A stretch of 22,638 nt of DNA from Bacilli bacterium (GTDB lineage Bacteria > Bacillota_I > Bacilli_A > RF39 > UBA660): positions 1 to 22,638 of the forward strand of contig CAAHEM010000021.1 of assembly GCA_900772435.1 (NCBI GenBank), written 5' to 3'. Of the stretch, positions 1-7,465 are shown piece by piece. The notes below the pieces were generated by a model, which was not told the origin of the DNA, ran no database searches, and saw only the letters and a program-made list of their open reading frames with translations. Position 1 is the stretch's first letter, and each line of letters begins with the position of its first letter. A program made the position numbers and the translations under genes.

Positions 1-1082
1 CATTAGTAGAGTTACTAGCAGTAATAGCAATACTAGCTATACTAGTAATTATAGCGCTTCCTAATGTAATAAATATGTATAATAAAGCGCAAAAAGAAAC
101 TTTTTTAACAGAAGCTAAGAAAGTATATACTGAAGCTGAAAATAAATTTATATCTAGTTCTATAACTGGAAATACTGTAAAAGTTATAAATTCTGAAGAT
201 AGTTCTAAACTTGATATGACAGGAGAAAAACTTCAATATTGTATTATTTTAAATAATAGTGGTAAAGTAAGTAAAATGCAAGTATCTAATGGCAAATGGG
301 TAGCAAGTTTAGATGGTAATAAATCAGTTGATGAACTTACTATTGATGACTTAAAAGAAGGAGATTTAAGTAGTACTACATGTGAATCTAGTAGTAAAAC
401 TAAATCCTTTGCTGAAGATGATTGGAGCACTATTGTTGAAGCTGTAAAAAATGGTGACACTAGCAATTATAAAGTAGGAGATACAAAAGAAATTAACTTA
501 GGTAACTTCGGAAAGCATACAGTTAGAATTGCTAATATGTCAACGCCAAGTGAATGCTCTAATAGTGGTTTTTCACAAACTGCATGTGGATTTGTACTTG
601 AATTTACTGATGTTGTTGTTACAAGTGCATTAAATAGTACTGCCCTTTCTGATTGGACAAAATCTACATTATATTCATATTTAAATATAAATGTTTATAA
701 TGAACTTCCGGATGATATAAGAAATTCTGTAATAAGTACGACTGTAGTTTCTAGTCCTGGAATTGATAATGAAGAAAATGTTGTGTCAACAGATAAAATG
801 TATTTACTTGCTCCAAAAGAAATATTTAGTGATTGGTCTGAACAATATGATATAGCAAAAAATCAAACAAGACAACTTGATTATTATAAATCAAAAGGTA
901 CTACTTTAAGTGCTAACTCTAGTGCTATTAAATCAAAAGGAAGTACTAACATAACATGGTGGACACGTTCTGCTGATCACATTGATAATGAACTTTTCTA
1001 TGCTGTTAATGAACAAGGAAATTGTGCTAGTGATCGTATTACTTCTGAATATGGTGCTTCACCAGCATTTAGAATTGGTTAA
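1..1082 (+). CDS. Prepilin-like protein with C-terminal DUF6273-type domain (5' partial)
   Basis: The frame is open from base 3 and begins inside a gene. The first residues, LVELLAVIAILAILVIIALP, match the hydrophobic helix of a class III (type IV pilin/pseudopilin) signal, including the glutamate that follows the prepilin cleavage site. The glycine cleavage residue and the start lie just outside the window; the internal ATG at 75 is not the start. After the helix comes a pilin-like stretch of about 110 residues. A domain of about 220 residues follows, with a conserved Cys pair (PSECS and TACGF), a WWTRSADHID motif and the ending SPAFRIG. This resembles the DUF6273 domain of gut Bacillota and the formylglycine-enzyme/C-type-lectin-like fold, recognised from memory of the WW.RS...G...PAF pattern. 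It is probably displayed on the surface in a pilus or pseudopilus. The next gene carries the same domain. The prepilin call is firm; the ligand-binding role is inference. Confidence 0.85.
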   Translation, partial: LVELLAVIAILAILVIIALPNVINMYNKAQKETFLTEAKKVYTEAENKFISSSITGNTVKVINSEDSSKLDMTGEKLQYCIILNNSGKVSKMQVSNGKWVASLDGNKSVDELTIDDLKEGDLSSTTCESSSKTKSFAEDDWSTIVEAVKNGDTSNYKVGDTKEINLGNFGKHTVRIANMSTPSECSNSGFSQTACGFVLEFTDVVVTSALNSTALSDWTKSTLYSYLNINVYNELPDDIRNSVISTTVVSSPGIDNEENVVSTDKMYLLAPKEIFSDWSEQYDIAKNQTRQLDYYKSKGTTLSANSSAIKSKGSTNITWWTRSADHIDNELFYAVNEQGNCASDRITSEYGASPAFRIG

Positions 1083-1099
1083 TAAATGGAGATGAAAAT

Positions 1100-2317
1100 A
1101 TGAATAGAGAAAATAAAATACTTTTTGGTGTATGTTTGGGAATAATATTTCTAATATCAGTATCTACTTCATATGGATACTTCAGTTCTACAATTAGAAA
1201 CGATAGTGTAAAAGATCAAGTAGTTACAACTGGTACGTTAAGTTTAAGATATGTTGATGGTGATGAAATAAATATGCAAAATATAACTCCAGGAGCAACA
1301 GTTACAAAAACTGTTTATGTAGCAAATACTGGAACTTTAAATGCAACATATAATCTTGTATGGCAAGAATTAGTTAATGAAATTACTAATGATGAAATGT
1401 TAATTGAGGGAACATGTACTAGACTTGATGGTACTAGCGAGAGTGTAAGCGGTACATGTAATAATATATCTAGTACTTCTATTTCATCAAATATAATTAA
1501 GAGTGCTGTTTCTATTGAACCAAATATAATTCATAAATATGATTTGACTATAACATTTAAAGAAACTAATGCAAGTCAAAATTATAATCAAAGTAAGAAA
1601 TTTAGTGGTGTTATCGGTGTAAAAGAAACAACAACTTTAGATTTTTCGAGTGATAGTTGGGATACAATTATTTCAAATGTTAAAGCAGGTAAGGGTTCTT
1701 CTTATGAAGTAGGAGCAACAAAAGAAGTAACTTTGAGTACACTTGGTACACATACTATTAGGGTTGCAAATAATACATCGCCAAGTGAATGTTCTACAAG
1801 TGGTTTTTCACAAACTGCTTGTGGCTTCGTGCTTGAATTTGCTGATATTATTACAACACATTCTATGGATAGCAGCTCTGTAGGTGGTTGGAATGAAACT
1901 GCACTTTATACATATTTAAATAATACTATTTATAATGAACTACCTAATAATTTAAAGAAATCTGTAATAAATACTACTGTTGTTTCTAGTCCTAGTATTG
2001 ATAGCGAAGAAAATATAATATCAACAGATAAAATGTACTTACTTGCTCCAAAAGAAATATATAGTGATTGGAATGATGAATATGATATTTCAAAAAATCT
2101 AACAAGACAGTTAGACTATTATAAGCAAAAAGGAACTTCCACAAGTTCTAATTCTAGTGCTCTTAAATTATTAGGAAGTACTAATACTGCATGGTGGACT
2201 AGATCTGCTGATCATATAGATTCCGAATTTTTCTTTATGGTGTTTGCTGCGGGCAATTGTGCAAGTGATTCTGTTACTTCATCAGCAGGTGTTTCACCAG
2301 CATTTAGAATAGGATAA
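1100..2317 (+). CDS. TasA/CalY-like secreted protein with the same C-terminal DUF6273-type domain
   Basis: This 405-residue protein starts at an ATG preceded by GGAGA at 1088-1092, 17 bases after the previous stop, so the two are probably co-transcribed. Residues 8-27 form a signal-like hydrophobic segment followed by GYFSS. Residues 40-110 read like the TasA/camelysin (CalY) family: a TGTLSLR strand, then a PGATVTKTVYVANTGT motif. Residues from about 185 to 405 repeat the domain of the upstream pilin-like protein, sharing long identical blocks (for example DKMYLLAPKEI) and the same SPAFRIG ending. The cysteines in SEC, ACGF and GNCASD are conserved between the two. One binding or display domain has thus been placed on two different surface scaffolds. 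Family names come from memory of motifs; substrate and fibre formation are not shown by the sequence. Confidence 0.8.
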   Translation: MNRENKILFGVCLGIIFLISVSTSYGYFSSTIRNDSVKDQVVTTGTLSLRYVDGDEINMQNITPGATVTKTVYVANTGTLNATYNLVWQELVNEITNDEMLIEGTCTRLDGTSESVSGTCNNISSTSISSNIIKSAVSIEPNIIHKYDLTITFKETNASQNYNQSKKFSGVIGVKETTTLDFSSDSWDTIISNVKAGKGSSYEVGATKEVTLSTLGTHTIRVANNTSPSECSTSGFSQTACGFVLEFADIITTHSMDSSSVGGWNETALYTYLNNTIYNELPNNLKKSVINTTVVSSPSIDSEENIISTDKMYLLAPKEIYSDWNDEYDISKNLTRQLDYYKQKGTSTSSNSSALKLLGSTNTAWWTRSADHIDSEFFFMVFAAGNCASDSVTSSAGVSPAFRIG

Positions 2318-2340
2318 TAAGAAATTTACATAAACTTTGT

Positions 2341-2368
2341 AAAAGAACTATGAAATATTAGTTCTTTT
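2341..2368 (+). terminator. Rho-independent terminator after the surface-protein pair
   Basis: A perfect 10-bp inverted repeat pairs 2341-2350 (AAAAGAACTA) with 2359-2368 (TAGTTCTTTT) around an 8-base loop. It is AT-rich with a short T run and sits 24 bases after the stop of the second surface protein. It ends 4 bases before the TATAAT box of the next gene. Confidence 0.75.
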
Positions 2369-2372
2369 GTTG

Positions 2373-2378
2373 TATAAT
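2373..2378 (+). promoter_or_regulatory. -10 box (TATAAT) for xerD
   Basis: A consensus TATAAT lies 17 bases before the xerD start codon and directly after the terminator. No good -35 is visible, because that position falls in the terminator loop. The predicted leader is only about 10 bases, and there is no clear AGGAGG before the ATG. Confidence 0.55.
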
Positions 2379-2395
2379 GATAATGGGTAAAAATT

Positions 2396-3307
2396 ATGAT
2401 AGAGATTGATAATAAAGAATATATTGATGATTTTAGTGATTATTTAAGAATAGACAAAAATTATAGTGCTAATACTATAGAGTCATATATTAGAGATATT
2501 AGAAACTTTTTAGAATATACCGATAAAGAAATTCTTGATATATCTAAAAAGGATATTGATAACTATATACTTCATGTACTTCCTAAATATAATGAAAGTT
2601 CTATTAATAGAATAATTGCTAGTATTAAAAGTTTTTTTAAGTATTTATCTATATATAAAGGTTTTATTAATGTTAGCGAAGATGTTGAAAGTCTTAAAAG
2701 AAAGAAAGTACTTCCTAAATATTTAAGTATTGAAGAAGTAGATAAACTTCTAGATATAAAGTTAGTAACACCATTTGATTATAGAAATAAAACAATTTTA
2801 GAACTTTTATATGCAACTGGACTTAGAGCTACTGAACTTATAAATCTTGATTTAATTAATATAGATACAGCTAATATGGTCGTTAAAGTATACGGAAAAG
2901 GAAGTAAAGAAAGAATTGTTCCTTTGAGTAAAATAGCTGTTAATTATTTAGATTTATATATTAATAAATATAGGCCTATGATGTTTGTTAAGAATCAGAA
3001 ACCAACTGATGCGTTATTTTTAAATAATCATGGTCAAAGGATGACAAGACAAGGTTTATATAAAATTATTGGTGAGATAGCTAAAACTAAAAAGATAGAT
3101 AAAGAAATAACACCACATGTGTTAAGACATAGTTTTGCTACTCATATGATTGAATGTGGTGCTGATATACGTAGTGTTCAAGAACTGCTTGGTCATGAAA
3201 ATGTTGTTACAACAGAAATATATACGCATCTTGCAAATAATTTTATAAAAGAAAATTATAATGAATATTTTAATAGAAGTACAAAGGAAGGTGGAAGTAA
3301 TGTTTAA
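2396..3307 (+). CDS. xerD: Tyrosine recombinase XerD-type
   Basis: This is a site-specific tyrosine recombinase of 303 residues, the normal length for XerC/XerD, which resolves chromosome dimers at dif during division. The N-terminal SAM-like DNA-binding core spans about residues 5-90 and the catalytic domain about 105-300. All six catalytic residues are readable: R144 (GLRATEL), K168 (YGKGSKER), H241 and R244 (HVLRHSFATH), H267 (LLGHENV) and nucleophile Y276 (IYTHL). The stop overlaps the deoB start by 8 bases. The xerD-deoB order matches Bacillus subtilis ripX-drm, which supports XerD over XerC or a mobile-element integrase. No attachment repeat is visible nearby. The ATG at 2396 has only a weak ribosome binding site (GGGTAA), so the start is fairly but not fully certain. 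Confidence 0.9.
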   Translation: MIEIDNKEYIDDFSDYLRIDKNYSANTIESYIRDIRNFLEYTDKEILDISKKDIDNYILHVLPKYNESSINRIIASIKSFFKYLSIYKGFINVSEDVESLKRKKVLPKYLSIEEVDKLLDIKLVTPFDYRNKTILELLYATGLRATELINLDLINIDTANMVVKVYGKGSKERIVPLSKIAVNYLDLYINKYRPMMFVKNQKPTDALFLNNHGQRMTRQGLYKIIGEIAKTKKIDKEITPHVLRHSFATHMIECGADIRSVQELLGHENVVTTEIYTHLANNFIKENYNEYFNRSTKEGGSNV

Positions 3308-4466
3308 AAGAATATTTTTAGTTGTTATGGATAGTGTTGGAGTTGGATCAACAGAAGACGCTGATAAATATGGAGATGCAGGAGCAAATACAGTATTACA
3401 TACTATAGGAGACGCATATAATTTAGATGTACTTGAAAAATTAGGGCTTACTAATTTAGTTGGGAAGAATGAAGAAAACGTTAAGGCTTTATATATGAGA
3501 GCTAAACCTGTTAATGTTGCAAAAGATACACTAAATGGTCATTATGAAATGATGGGAGCTGTAGCTAAAGTTCCGTATAAAACTTATCCTGATGGTTTTC
3601 CTCTTGAGCTAATATCTAAGATTCAACATGCTATTGGAAGAGATGTAATTGGCAACTGTGTTGCAAGTGGAACACAAATTATTGAGGATTTGGGCGAAAT
3701 GCATATGAAGACTGGAGCTATTATAGTTTATACTTCAGCAGATTCAGTTCTTCAAATAGCTGCTCATGAAGATATTATTCCAGTTGAAGAATTATATAAA
3801 ATATGTGAAACAGTTAGAGAATTAACTAAGGGGGATGAATATAAAATAGCTAGAGTTATTGCTCGTCCATTTGTTGGAAAACCAGGAAGCTTTACAAGAA
3901 CTCCAAGAAGACATGATTATGCTTTAGATCCACCAATTAATGTGCTTGATTTACTTGATAGAAATAATGTTGCTACTATAGCTGTTGGTAAAATATCAGA
4001 TATATTCAATAACAAGAGTATTGCTGTTAAAGTTAGAACTAGAGACAATCTAGATGGAATAATGAAATTAATTGATTTTGCTAAAGGAGATTTCAAAGGT
4101 TTCTTATTTGCAAATTTAAATGATTTTGATATGTTATATGGACATAGAAGAAATAGAGAAGGATATTTAAAAGCTTTAGAAGAATTAAATTATTATCTTC
4201 CAACATTCTTAAAAAATCTTAAGAAAGATGATTTATTTATATTAACTGCTGATCATGGAAATGATCCTACATGGAAAGGTACAGATCATACTCGTGAATA
4301 TATACCAATTATGATATATAGTCCTAGTTTTAAATATGGTAAACGTTTAGAAGATAGAAGTACATTTGCTGATATTGGTGCTACTATTCTTGATAATTTT
4401 GGCATTAAAAATGAACTTGGAATTGGTACTTCTATATTTGATGAAGTAAAAAAAGAAGAAGAATAG
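3300..4466 (+). CDS. deoB: Phosphopentomutase
   Basis: DeoB interconverts (deoxy)ribose 1-phosphate and 5-phosphate in nucleoside breakdown and salvage, as a cytoplasmic Mn-dependent enzyme of the alkaline phosphatase superfamily. The 388-residue length is normal. Metal and catalytic motifs are visible: D11 in VVMDSVGVG, the phosphorylated threonine in KDTLNGHYEMMG (T77), FANLNDFDMLYGHR, TADHGNDP and TDHTREYIP. The start is the ATG at 3300, preceded by GGAAGGTGG. A longer in-frame extension to 3261 runs inside xerD and has no binding site, so it is rejected. The gene overlaps xerD by 8 bases and is translationally coupled to it. A hairpin terminator follows at 4475. Confidence 0.95.
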   Translation: MFKRIFLVVMDSVGVGSTEDADKYGDAGANTVLHTIGDAYNLDVLEKLGLTNLVGKNEENVKALYMRAKPVNVAKDTLNGHYEMMGAVAKVPYKTYPDGFPLELISKIQHAIGRDVIGNCVASGTQIIEDLGEMHMKTGAIIVYTSADSVLQIAAHEDIIPVEELYKICETVRELTKGDEYKIARVIARPFVGKPGSFTRTPRRHDYALDPPINVLDLLDRNNVATIAVGKISDIFNNKSIAVKVRTRDNLDGIMKLIDFAKGDFKGFLFANLNDFDMLYGHRRNREGYLKALEELNYYLPTFLKNLKKDDLFILTADHGNDPTWKGTDHTREYIPIMIYSPSFKYGKRLEDRSTFADIGATILDNFGIKNELGIGTSIFDEVKKEEE

Positions 4467-4474
4467 TAATTACT

Positions 4475-4503
4475 AAGTAACTTATGATATAATTAAGTTA
4501 CTT
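4475..4503 (+). terminator. Terminator after deoB, with a TATAAT in its loop
   Basis: A 10-bp perfect stem pairs 4475-4484 (AAGTAACTTA) with 4494-4503 (TAAGTTACTT), followed by TTT. The 9-base loop contains TATAAT at 4488-4493, a consensus -10 box placed 27 bases before the next start codon at 4521. One short element may therefore both end deoB and start the methyltransferase transcript. Confidence 0.75.
4488..4493 (+). promoter_or_regulatory. -10 box (TATAAT) for the RlmD-type gene
   Basis: A consensus TATAAT sits inside the loop of the deoB terminator. The -35 region is poor. Transcription would start near 4500, giving a leader of about 20 bases that contains the GGAGG at 4511-4515. Confidence 0.45.
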
Positions 4504-4520
4504 TTTATATGGAGGAATCT

Positions 4521-5705
4521 ATGAAAATAAATGATATATATGAAGTTACTATAAATGATGAAGATGATATTGGCAATGGTATTACTAGAATAGATAATTT
4601 TGTTGTTTTTGTTCCTTATGCATTAAAAGACGAAAAATTAAAAATAAAAATTACTAAAGTAAATAAGAGATTTGCGACTGCTAAAATAGAAAAAATTATT
4701 AATAAAAGTGATAGAAGACAGTGCGTTAAATGTAAGAGTTTTAATGAATGTGGTGGGTGCTCTTTTTTACATTTGAGTTTTGATGAAGAAAAGAAAAAGA
4801 AGATAGATTTTATATATAAATTATTTAATACTAATGTTAAAGAAATACTTACTAATAATGAATATAATTATAGAAATAAAGCTACTTTTCATGTTAAAGA
4901 TGGAAGAATTGGATATTATAGTGAAAACACTAATAATTTAGTAGAATTTGATAATTGTTTACTTTTAGATGAAAGAATTAATGAAGTGTATAATACTTTA
5001 AAGAATATTGATCTTAGTAATATTTTTGAAGTAATAGTTAGAACTTCTAAAAGTAGTGTTATGGTTATATTTAAAGGTGATACAAATGATTTTGACTATA
5101 ACCCTTTAGTTAATAAAGTTAAAATAGATTCTTTATATTTAAATGATAAATTATTATATGGCAATGCTTATATTATTGAAGAACTTGGTAATATTAAATA
5201 TAGTATTTATCCTAATGCATTCTTTCAAGTAAATACAGATAATATGAAAATTATGTATGATAAAGTTAAAGAGTATGCAGGAAATGGAAATAAACTCTTA
5301 GATTTATATTGTGGTACTGGTACAATTGGAATATATCTTAAAGAAAATTTTGAGGAAGTCACTGGTATTGAAGTGAATAAGGAAGCAATATTAAATGCTA
5401 ATATTAATAAAAGTTTAAATAATTTAAGTAATATTAATTTTATTTGTGGGGATGCAAGTATTGCTAAAAATAATAATTATGATGTTATAGTAGTAGATCC
5501 TCCTAGAAGTGGTCTTTCTAATAAGGTAATAAACTTTTTAAATAAAAGTGATGCTAAAACTATAGTTTATGTTTCTTGTAATCCTAAAACTTTAAAAAGA
5601 GATTTGGATTTATTAAATAAATATAAAGTGACAAAACTTGAATGTATAAATATGTTTAATAAAACTAAGCATTGTGAGGTAATCACTGCTTTAGATAGAA
5701 AATAA
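4521..5705 (+). CDS. rlmD: 23S rRNA (uracil-C5)-methyltransferase, RlmD/TrmA family
   Basis: This SAM-dependent RNA m5U methyltransferase has 394 residues. The N-terminal TRAM RNA-binding domain covers about residues 1-60. Four cysteines match the iron-sulfur site of RlmD: C71, C77, C80 (CGGC) and C146. The Rossmann SAM motif is LLDLYCGTGTIG (259-270). VVDPPRSG (325-331) follows, and the catalytic cysteine is C353 in VSCNPKTL; HCEVITAL near the end holds the usual general-base glutamate. An ATG at 4509 is in frame, but it overlaps the ribosome binding site GGAGG (4511-4515), which points to the ATG at 4521. Bacillota paralogues RlmCD and TrmFO-independent m5U enzymes are close, so the exact target uridine is not settled. 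No clear terminator follows; a broken ORF6N gene abuts the stop codon. Confidence 0.88.
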   Translation: MKINDIYEVTINDEDDIGNGITRIDNFVVFVPYALKDEKLKIKITKVNKRFATAKIEKIINKSDRRQCVKCKSFNECGGCSFLHLSFDEEKKKKIDFIYKLFNTNVKEILTNNEYNYRNKATFHVKDGRIGYYSENTNNLVEFDNCLLLDERINEVYNTLKNIDLSNIFEVIVRTSKSSVMVIFKGDTNDFDYNPLVNKVKIDSLYLNDKLLYGNAYIIEELGNIKYSIYPNAFFQVNTDNMKIMYDKVKEYAGNGNKLLDLYCGTGTIGIYLKENFEEVTGIEVNKEAILNANINKSLNNLSNINFICGDASIAKNNNYDVIVVDPPRSGLSNKVINFLNKSDAKTIVYVSCNPKTLKRDLDLLNKYKVTKLECINMFNKTKHCEVITALDRK

Positions 5706-6015
5706 AAAAAGTTTCCTAATAAAATATCGTGGATAACAAATAATAATGAAACTGAAATTTTGTGGTCGCAAAATGCGACCACAAATATTAGTTCTAAATC
5801 TAGAACTATTCCTAGAGAATTTACTGAGCAAGGTGTATATATGCTTGTTACAATATTAAAATCTAAAGAAGCAATCAGGACAAGTATTAGAATATTGTGG
5901 AGTATCGTTTAAAGATTTAGGCAATAAATGTTTTGGAATTAATGAAATAGAAAATAAGATTGAAATTGATAAGTTAGTAAATGAGGTTGTTAAAGATTGT
6001 TGTATAAATAATTAA
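5706..6015 (+). pseudogene. Broken ORF6N-domain (KilA-N/Rha-type) phage-related gene
   Basis: No intact frame is present, but two adjacent frames give recognisable pieces. In frame from 5706 to the stop at 5910-5912, the text ETEILWSQNATT, then REFTEQGVYMLVTILKSKEA, matches the ORF6N domain of prophage and plasmid antirepressor-like proteins. In the next frame, to the stop at 6013-6015, GVSFKDLGNKCFG resembles the C-terminal part of the same protein class. The N terminus is missing, and a frame change plus an apparent deletion joins the two pieces. It starts directly at the rlmD stop codon with no start codon or ribosome binding site. I read it as the remnant of a mobile gene; the family call rests on memory of the TEQGV..L motif. 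Confidence 0.7.
5759..5785. repeat. 12-bp perfect inverted repeat (hairpin)
   Basis: TTTGTGGTCGCA (5759-5770) is followed by AAA and its exact reverse complement (5774-5785). The stem is much richer in GC than its surroundings and lies inside the ORF6N relic, over the WSQNATT codons. There is no T run on either strand, so it is not a standard terminator. It could still stabilise the 3' end of the rlmD message, or it may be a coding coincidence. Confidence 0.6.
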
Positions 6016-6116
6016 TATTGTGTGTGATAATATTGGTATGTAAATATATTTTATAGTGATATTTAATAATATCAAATAAAATATTTTTTCTTGAATGCGA
6101 AACAAATGCTTGATAT

Positions 6117-6122
6117 TATAAT
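6117..6122 (+). promoter_or_regulatory. -10 box (TATAAT) upstream of the 172-aa gene
   Basis: TATAAT lies 32 bases before the ATG at 6155, which has a full AGGAGG site at 6143-6148. A TTGAAT at 6091 is a poor -35 because its spacer is 20 bases. Between 6016 and 6116 I see only AT-rich sequence with no gene. Confidence 0.45.
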
Positions 6123-6154
6123 TACATATATAAATATATTTCAGGAGGTTTAAA

Positions 6155-6673
6155 ATGATATCATTAAATGAATATAAAGATTATTTAGCAAATACTTATA
6201 GTTGGTCTATAGATAATAGTAGTGAACTTGTTTTAAAAAGAAAAAAATTACTAAAACTTAAATATGGAGATAAATTTTTATCTAAAGTTATAGGTGATTC
6301 TTATAGTTTTGCTAGGAGTGTTTTGAATTCAAGTACAATAAATAATGGGTATTTTAGGGATGAACTTTCTGATGATACAACTATGTATATAAATTTAGAA
6401 TTACATGGTGGGTGGATGTCTGATACTTTATTTGTTGATTCTGAAGGAAGATATATTAGTAAACATATTATTAAAACAATTTTTGGTAGAAGTGTCTTAG
6501 TTGAACTTATAACTGAAGAAACTGAAAGGGAAGTAGAAGATGGAATGTTTACTTTCGATTACAATTATTATATTTATATGCAGGGATTTCCTAATGATTT
6601 AAGTGTTATAAGAGATTCTATAACTCCTAGTGAAATGAAGCTTACTCAACATAATAATGGTTTTTCTAATTAA
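6155..6673 (+). CDS. Hypothetical protein, 172 aa
   Basis: I do not recognise this protein. It starts at an ATG with an excellent AGGAGG site 6 bases upstream, so it is very likely translated. It has no signal peptide or membrane segment and looks soluble: a basic, lysine-rich helical region at about residues 20-45, then a mixed alpha/beta body with LHGGWMSDTLFVDSEG at about 83-98 and an acidic stretch (TEETEREVEDG) near 128-138. There are no cysteines and no obvious catalytic motif. It sits alone between the ORF6N relic and a metallophosphoesterase gene with its own TATAAT. With a phage-derived relic upstream it could be accessory, but its composition is like that of its neighbours. Confidence 0.7.
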   Translation: MISLNEYKDYLANTYSWSIDNSSELVLKRKKLLKLKYGDKFLSKVIGDSYSFARSVLNSSTINNGYFRDELSDDTTMYINLELHGGWMSDTLFVDSEGRYISKHIIKTIFGRSVLVELITEETEREVEDGMFTFDYNYYIYMQGFPNDLSVIRDSITPSEMKLTQHNNGFSN

Positions 6674-6691
6674 AATGTGTTATATTTAAAA

Positions 6692-6697
6692 TATAAT
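6692..6697 (+). promoter_or_regulatory. -10 box (TATAAT) for the metallophosphoesterase gene
   Basis: TATAAT ends 13 bases before the chosen start codon at 6711. The GGGAG binding site (6701-6705) would lie at or within the first bases of the transcript. No clear -35 is seen. Confidence 0.4.
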
Positions 6698-6710
6698 TAT
6701 GGGAGTATAT

Positions 6711-7451
6711 ATGGGACTATTTGATATATTTAAATTTAAAAAAAATAAAGTAATGACGCCACAAGAATATTATAAATTTATAATAAAGGAAGATCAAAAG
6801 AAACTATATTCTTTTGAGGAAAAATATGCTAATCAGGAAGAAAAATTATTAAATATGTATGGTAATGCAAACGAATATAATAAGAATATTAAAATGATTG
6901 TTATAAGTGATACTCATAACTCTTTAGTTGAAGATGAATTTGAGAAGTTTATGGAAGAACATAAAGAATATGATGTTTGCTTGTTACTTGGTGATCATAA
7001 TTTCAATGATATAACTGTTGTTTTAAAATATGTTGATAAAGATAAAACATATGGTTTACTTGGTAATCATGATTATAGTTATTTAAGTGAATTCAATATT
7101 AAAAATTTAAATGGAAATGTTATTAATATTAATGGAACTACTATACTTGGAATAGAAGGTAGTTTTAAATATAAACCTGCGAAGTTTCCATCTTTTACTC
7201 AAAGAGAAAGTATAATGTTTTTAAATGAAAAACCTGGTGTTGATATACTTGTAAGTCATGATAATAGTCTTGATAGTTCTATGTCTAATAATCCTGCTCA
7301 TCAAGGTTTGTTTGGTATAACATATTATTTATTTAAAAATAATGTTTCTTATCATATACATGGACACTTACATAATCCATACAGAAAAGAATTATTAAAT
7401 GGAACTAAAGAAATAAGTACGTTTATGTATGAATATATAGAATTAAAATAA
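6711..7451 (+). CDS. Calcineurin-like metallophosphoesterase, 246 aa
   Basis: All the usual motifs of the binuclear metallophosphoesterase fold are present in order: DTH (D67, H69), GDH (D95), GNHD (N119, H120), SHD (H183) and GHLH (G218-H221). It is a cytoplasmic phosphodiesterase or phosphatase; substrate is not readable from sequence. About 60 residues precede the fold and form a lysine-rich, probably helical extension. An upstream ATG at 6699 is in frame, but it overlaps the ribosome binding site GGGAG (6701-6705), which sets the start at 6711. A small unknown gene and csaA follow closely, and a terminator comes after csaA, so 6711-8026 is likely one operon. Confidence 0.85.
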   Translation: MGLFDIFKFKKNKVMTPQEYYKFIIKEDQKKLYSFEEKYANQEEKLLNMYGNANEYNKNIKMIVISDTHNSLVEDEFEKFMEEHKEYDVCLLLGDHNFNDITVVLKYVDKDKTYGLLGNHDYSYLSEFNIKNLNGNVININGTTILGIEGSFKYKPAKFPSFTQRESIMFLNEKPGVDILVSHDNSLDSSMSNNPAHQGLFGITYYLFKNNVSYHIHGHLHNPYRKELLNGTKEISTFMYEYIELK

Positions 7452-7465
7452 AGGAGAATTTTATT

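Noticed and set aside
75..1082. Start of the first gene at the ATG at 75
   Set aside because: The frame stays open to the window edge, and the residues before this ATG form a textbook prepilin helix. No ribosome binding site precedes it.
1..2317. A diversity-generating retroelement
   Set aside because: No reverse transcriptase or template repeat is present, and the two domains differ by ordinary synonymous and non-synonymous changes throughout. Kept only as a possibility for the tail segment.
2396..3307. Tyrosine recombinase as an integrase of a mobile element
   Set aside because: Length, motifs and the coupled deoB neighbour fit chromosomal XerD, and no attachment repeats are seen.
5791..5808. 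AGTTCTA/TAGAACT inverted repeat in the ORF6N relic
   Set aside because: A 7-bp AT-rich palindrome across serine/lysine/arginine codons, without neighbouring regulatory context, is likely chance.
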